DNA of 32,956 nt. It comes from Nitrospira sp. LK70. Lineage in GTDB: Bacteria > Nitrospirota > Nitrospiria > Nitrospirales > Nitrospiraceae. A program made the translations under genes and the position numbers. The stretch covers positions 1 to 32,956 of the forward strand of contig PHGD01000046.1 in assembly GCA_011090425.1 (NCBI GenBank). Direction: 5' to 3'. How positions within the stretch are numbered: position 1 is the stretch's first letter; each line of letters starts with the position of its first letter. The notes under the pieces were generated by a model, which did no database searches, was not told the DNA's origin, and saw only the letters and a list, made by a program, of their open reading frames with translations. Shown here one piece after another: positions 32,814 through 32,956 of the stretch.

Positions 32814-32956
32814 AGTCTTACTGTGTCATTAAAAACAGTGTATTGTACGAGCTTCTTCGTCCTGCTTCGGAGGAGCAATGAGTGCAAGGCAGCGATTTGG
32901 GCAATACATGGAGCATTTGGCTGAGGGACTTGGGCATAGGGATCGGCATGCGGGGC
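32811..32956 (+). mobile_element. Left end of an insertion sequence (IS701-like), partial
   Basis: Similarity to the restriction-modification family stops at about 32811, and a leader of about 65 bases then leads to a transposase start at 32878. An ACTGT...ACAGT pairing at 32820-32838 may belong to the terminal inverted repeat, but the exact end and any target duplication cannot be fixed because the right end lies outside the window. The IS701 assignment rests on the transposase N terminus only. Confidence 0.6.
32878..32956 (+). CDS. Transposase N terminus (IS701-family-like), cut by window edge
   Basis: Only 26 codons are visible: the protein opens MSARQRFGQYMEHLAEGLG and continues HRDRHAG to the edge. 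This pattern, with RF-x-x-Y-x-x-HL and LGHxDRH, is familiar from DDE transposases of the IS701 (IS4-related) group, which begin in this way. A strong GGAGGAG ribosome-binding site ends 2 to 3 bases before the ATG. The catalytic DDE residues would lie further right and are not seen, so activity cannot be judged. Confidence 0.65.
   Translation, partial: MSARQRFGQYMEHLAEGLGHRDRHAG

Noticed and set aside
1-32956. CRISPR arrays, tRNA and rRNA genes
   Set aside because: No regularly spaced direct repeats, cloverleaf-like segments or rRNA-like sequence were noticed on reading all intergenic regions; a tool-based scan was not possible.

Overview
The window looks like a chromosomal segment of a Nitrospira-type bacterium (phylum Nitrospirota). 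This is inferred from gene content and from moderately high-GC, Gram-negative-type envelope genes (Pal lipoprotein, Wza-type export protein, outer-membrane beta-barrel, exosortase). No rRNA or other taxonomic marker is present, so the assignment is tentative.

Region 1 (1-4200) is the 5' part of an exopolysaccharide locus: a SAM-dependent methyltransferase, a GT4-type glycosyltransferase and a WecG/TagA/CpsF glycosyltransferase. A monocistronic gene for a secreted protein with a VPLPA-type PEP-CTERM sorting tail follows. That last gene is preceded by a good sigma-54 (-24/-12) promoter match and by a perfect 9-bp dyad about 92 bp upstream of the predicted start site, and it is closed by a 13-bp perfect hairpin.

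Region 2 (4316-16352) is a tightly packed nine-gene, same-strand operon. In order it encodes exosortase fused to an EpsI domain (XrtD-like), a WecA/MraY-type phosphoglycosyl transferase, the PrsT TPR lipoprotein, a Wza-like export protein, an outer-membrane beta-barrel protein, a GumC/Wzz-type chain-length protein, a CpsD-like ATPase, an ExeA-type AAA ATPase with a TPR tail, and a small TPR protein that duplicates that tail. Together with region 1 this forms an exopolysaccharide synthesis/export system coupled to exosortase sorting of VPLPA-tailed proteins. The matched sorting tail (VPLPA) and enzyme type lie side by side.

Region 3 (16517-24422) holds a SixA-like phosphatase on the plus strand, convergent with a minus-strand run: a DUF255 (thioredoxin/YyaL)-aldo/keto reductase fusion of 1226 aa, a Pal/OmpA lipoprotein, Ppx/GppA phosphatase, and two tandem thymidylate-kinase-like P-loop proteins. 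The second kinase has Arg in place of the Walker A Lys.

Region 4 (24568-31260) carries mostly housekeeping genes: ACT-domain malic enzyme, a coiled-coil/J-domain protein, ribonuclease D, an ArsC/Spx-family protein, two small unknowns, citrate synthase and an Hsp20 chaperone with a classical terminator.

Region 5 (31261-32956) is accessory DNA: a frameshifted Phd/YefM-type antitoxin remnant, a 137-bp element with inverted ends flanked by TA (MITE/REP-like), and the N-terminal part of an Eco57I-like (type IIG) restriction-modification protein. The latter appears interrupted by an insertion sequence whose transposase gene runs off the right edge. No tRNA, rRNA or CRISPR array was seen.
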